From NCBI RefSeq assembly GCF_000153305.1, contig NZ_CH724108.1, positions 372,352-436,351 on the forward strand: 64,000 nucleotides of DNA. The letters run 5' to 3'. The position numbers and the translations under genes were made by a program. This DNA comes from Oceanicola granulosus HTCC2516 (GTDB taxonomy: Bacteria; Pseudomonadota; Alphaproteobacteria; Rhodobacterales; Rhodobacteraceae). The notes under the pieces were generated by a model, which did not search any database, was not told the DNA's origin, and saw only the letters and a list, made by a program, of their open reading frames with translations. Positions 45,601-48,600 of the stretch are shown here, one piece after another. Numbering within the stretch: the first letter of the stretch is position 1; each line of letters begins with the position of its first letter.

Positions 45601-48600
45601 CACCATCCAGGTGGGCGATCTCGGCGAGGGTGTCCTCGCGACGCACGAGAACGGCGTCATCACGGTCGATGCCGACGCCGCCGGGCTCGGCTGGTTCGTC
45701 GACGCCACGCCCCGCGACCAGGCGGAGTTCACCGCCACCGGCGAGCCGCACCTGTTCGCCGCGACGGGCGGCGCGGCGGCGGGGCGGTACGACCTGCTGA
45801 CGGTGCTGCTGCACGAGATGGGCAACGCGGTGGGGCTGGTCGATCACCCGGTCTCGACCTCGGGCGACTACCTGATGACGACGCTGCTCGAGCCCGGCGA
45901 ACGCCGCCTGCCGTCGCGCCCCGACGTCGGCGACTGGAGCGCCGCGCCCGAGGATGCGCCCGCGCCCTTCGGGCTGGGCGCGAGGAGCGGCACCGAGCCG
46001 GGCTTCACCGCCTTCTCGAGCGGCCCCTCCGCGCCCTTCGCGCTGCTCACCGGCGACGCGCCCGACTTCGGCAACGGCCGCTTCGACATCCCCTTCGGCG
46101 ACGCCGGCGGGCGCTGGGAGACGACCGGCGCGGTCGACAACGGCCTCGGCGCGGCGGTCATCGCCGAGACGACCAGCACGATGAGCGGCCTGAGCCAGAT
46201 CTTCGGCCTGCCCGCCGAGGCGACGGGGCTGCAATTCACCCTCTCCGCCATCGATCTGAAGGCGCTCGAGGGGCAGGTGCCCGACGCCTTCGAGGTGGCG
46301 CTGTTCGACGCGCGCACCGGCGCGCAGGTGCTCGGCGGGCCGGTCGGGCTGCCGGGCTCGGACGCGGTGCTCAACCTGCAGGCCGACGGCAGCCGCTTCG
46401 CCGCCGAGGGCGTCACCGTCGAGGTGCAGGCCGACGGCACGCTGCTCGTGACCATCGACTTCACCGCCCTGAGCACGCGGCCCGACGCGCTCTACCTGTC
46501 CTACGACCTGATCGGCATGGGCGACGTCGACAGCTCCGTCACCGTCGATAACGTCCGCCTGCTCGGCCTTGCCGACAACGCCCCGCCGGTGGCCGTCGAC
46601 GACCACTTCAACCTGTTCGAGGACACGCCGCTGATCCTCGACCTGCTCGGCAACGACACCGACTCAGACGGCGACGGCCTGTTCGTCGCCACCATCTCCG
46701 ACCCCGCCAGCGGCACCCTCGAAGCGCTGGCCGACGGCACCTGGCGCTACACCCCCGCGCCGGGCGTGTCGGGGTCGGTGAGCTTCGTCTACACGATCTC
46801 CGACGGCCAGGCGGTCAGCGGCGAGGCCGCGGTGACGCTCGACATCGCGGCGGTGAACGACCCGCCAGTGCTCGACGACGTCGCCGACCAGGTCGTCACC
46901 TCCGGGCAGGTGCTCACGCTCAACCTGCGCGCCACCGACGAGGACACCGCCGCGAGCGACCTGCGCTTCTCGGTCGTCGAGGGGCCGACGGGGCTGACGG
47001 TCCACCAGACCACCGGCGCCCTGAGCTGGGACACCACCGGCTTCTCCGGCGAGGCGCCGGTGACGATCGAGGTCGACGACCAGTCCGGCGGCACCGCGCG
47101 CGTCAGCTTTCTCGTCGACGTCAACGGCGCCTTCCGCATCGCCGACCCGGGGCCGCAGGCCATCAGCGAGGGCGACGCGCTCTCGGTGACGCTCTCGGCC
47201 ACGCTCGACGACGGGCCGGCGCAGGCGACCTTCAGCCTGCGCCCCGGCACCCCCGGATGGGTGTCGATCGACCCCGCCACCGGCGAGATCACCGGCGACA
47301 GCACCGGGCAGGGCGGCACGCACACGATCTTCTACAGCGCCACCGGCCCCGGCGGCTCCGACACCGGCCGCTTCACCCTCACCGTCGCCGCCGCGCCGGT
47401 GCTGGCGGGGCTGACCGACGTCATCCTCGTCGAGCGCACGCCGCTGGCCCTGCAGCCCACCGTCACCGACGCCGACACCCCCGCCGCCGACCTCGCCTTC
47501 TCCCGGTTCGACGGCCCGGACTGGATCGACGTCGATCCCGCCACCGGCCGCGTCACCGCCAGCACCAACGGCCATGTCGGGACCCACAGCCTCACCGTCG
47601 CCGTCACCGATCCCACCGGCCTCTCCGACCGCGCGACGATCTCGATCACCATCCTCGCGGTGCCGGTCTTCGACGCCATCGCGCCGATCAACATGAGCGC
47701 CGGCGAGGCGCTCGACGTGCCGGTCGTCGTCTCCGACGCAGACACAGACCCGGCGGACGTCACCGTGACGCAGGTCACCAGCTCGTCGTGGGTCTTCTAC
47801 GACGACGCCACCGGCCGCCTCGCCGGGACCGCGCAGCCGGGACGGCACGTGATCGAGCTGCGCGCCGAGGACACGGACGGCAACGTGGGGCTGACGACGG
47901 TGGAGATCACCGTTATCGCCGCCCCGGTCTTCGCCGCGCCCGCGCCCGAGACGGTGCTGACCGGCGCGCCGGTCAGCCTGCAGCTCACCGCCGCCGACGC
48001 GGACCACGAGCTCGCCGACCTCACCTTCTCCAAGGTCAGCGGCGAGAACTGGATCACCGTCGCCCCCGACGGCACCCTCACCGCCGACACCACCGGCCGG
48101 CTCGGCATCTTCGACACCGTCGTCCGCGTCAGGGACCCGGACGGCAACACCGACACGACCACCTTCCGCCTCACCGTCCTCGCCGCCCCGGTCATCGCCG
48201 CCATCGACCCGGTGATCCTGCGCGAGGGCACCCCGCTCGCCACCGGCGTCCCCGTCAGCGACGCCGACACCGATGGCGCCGACCTCACGGTCGAGATCGT
48301 CTCCGGCCCCTCGTGGATCAGCTACGACGCGGCCAGCGGCCGCCTCACCGGCGACAGCACCGGTCAGGTCGGCAGCCACGACGTGACGCTGCGGGTCAGC
48401 GATCCCGAGGGCAACAGCCACGAGCGGCAGGTGACGGTCGAGGTCCAGGCCGTGCCCGTGATCACCGCCCCCGCCGCCGTGGAGCTCGTCGAGGGCGCCA
48501 CCCTCGCCGCCGCCTTCACCGCCACCGACGCCGACGGCCCCGCGACCAGCCTGACCTTCGCCAAGGTCTCCGGCCCCGCCTGGGTGAGCGTCGCCGCCGA

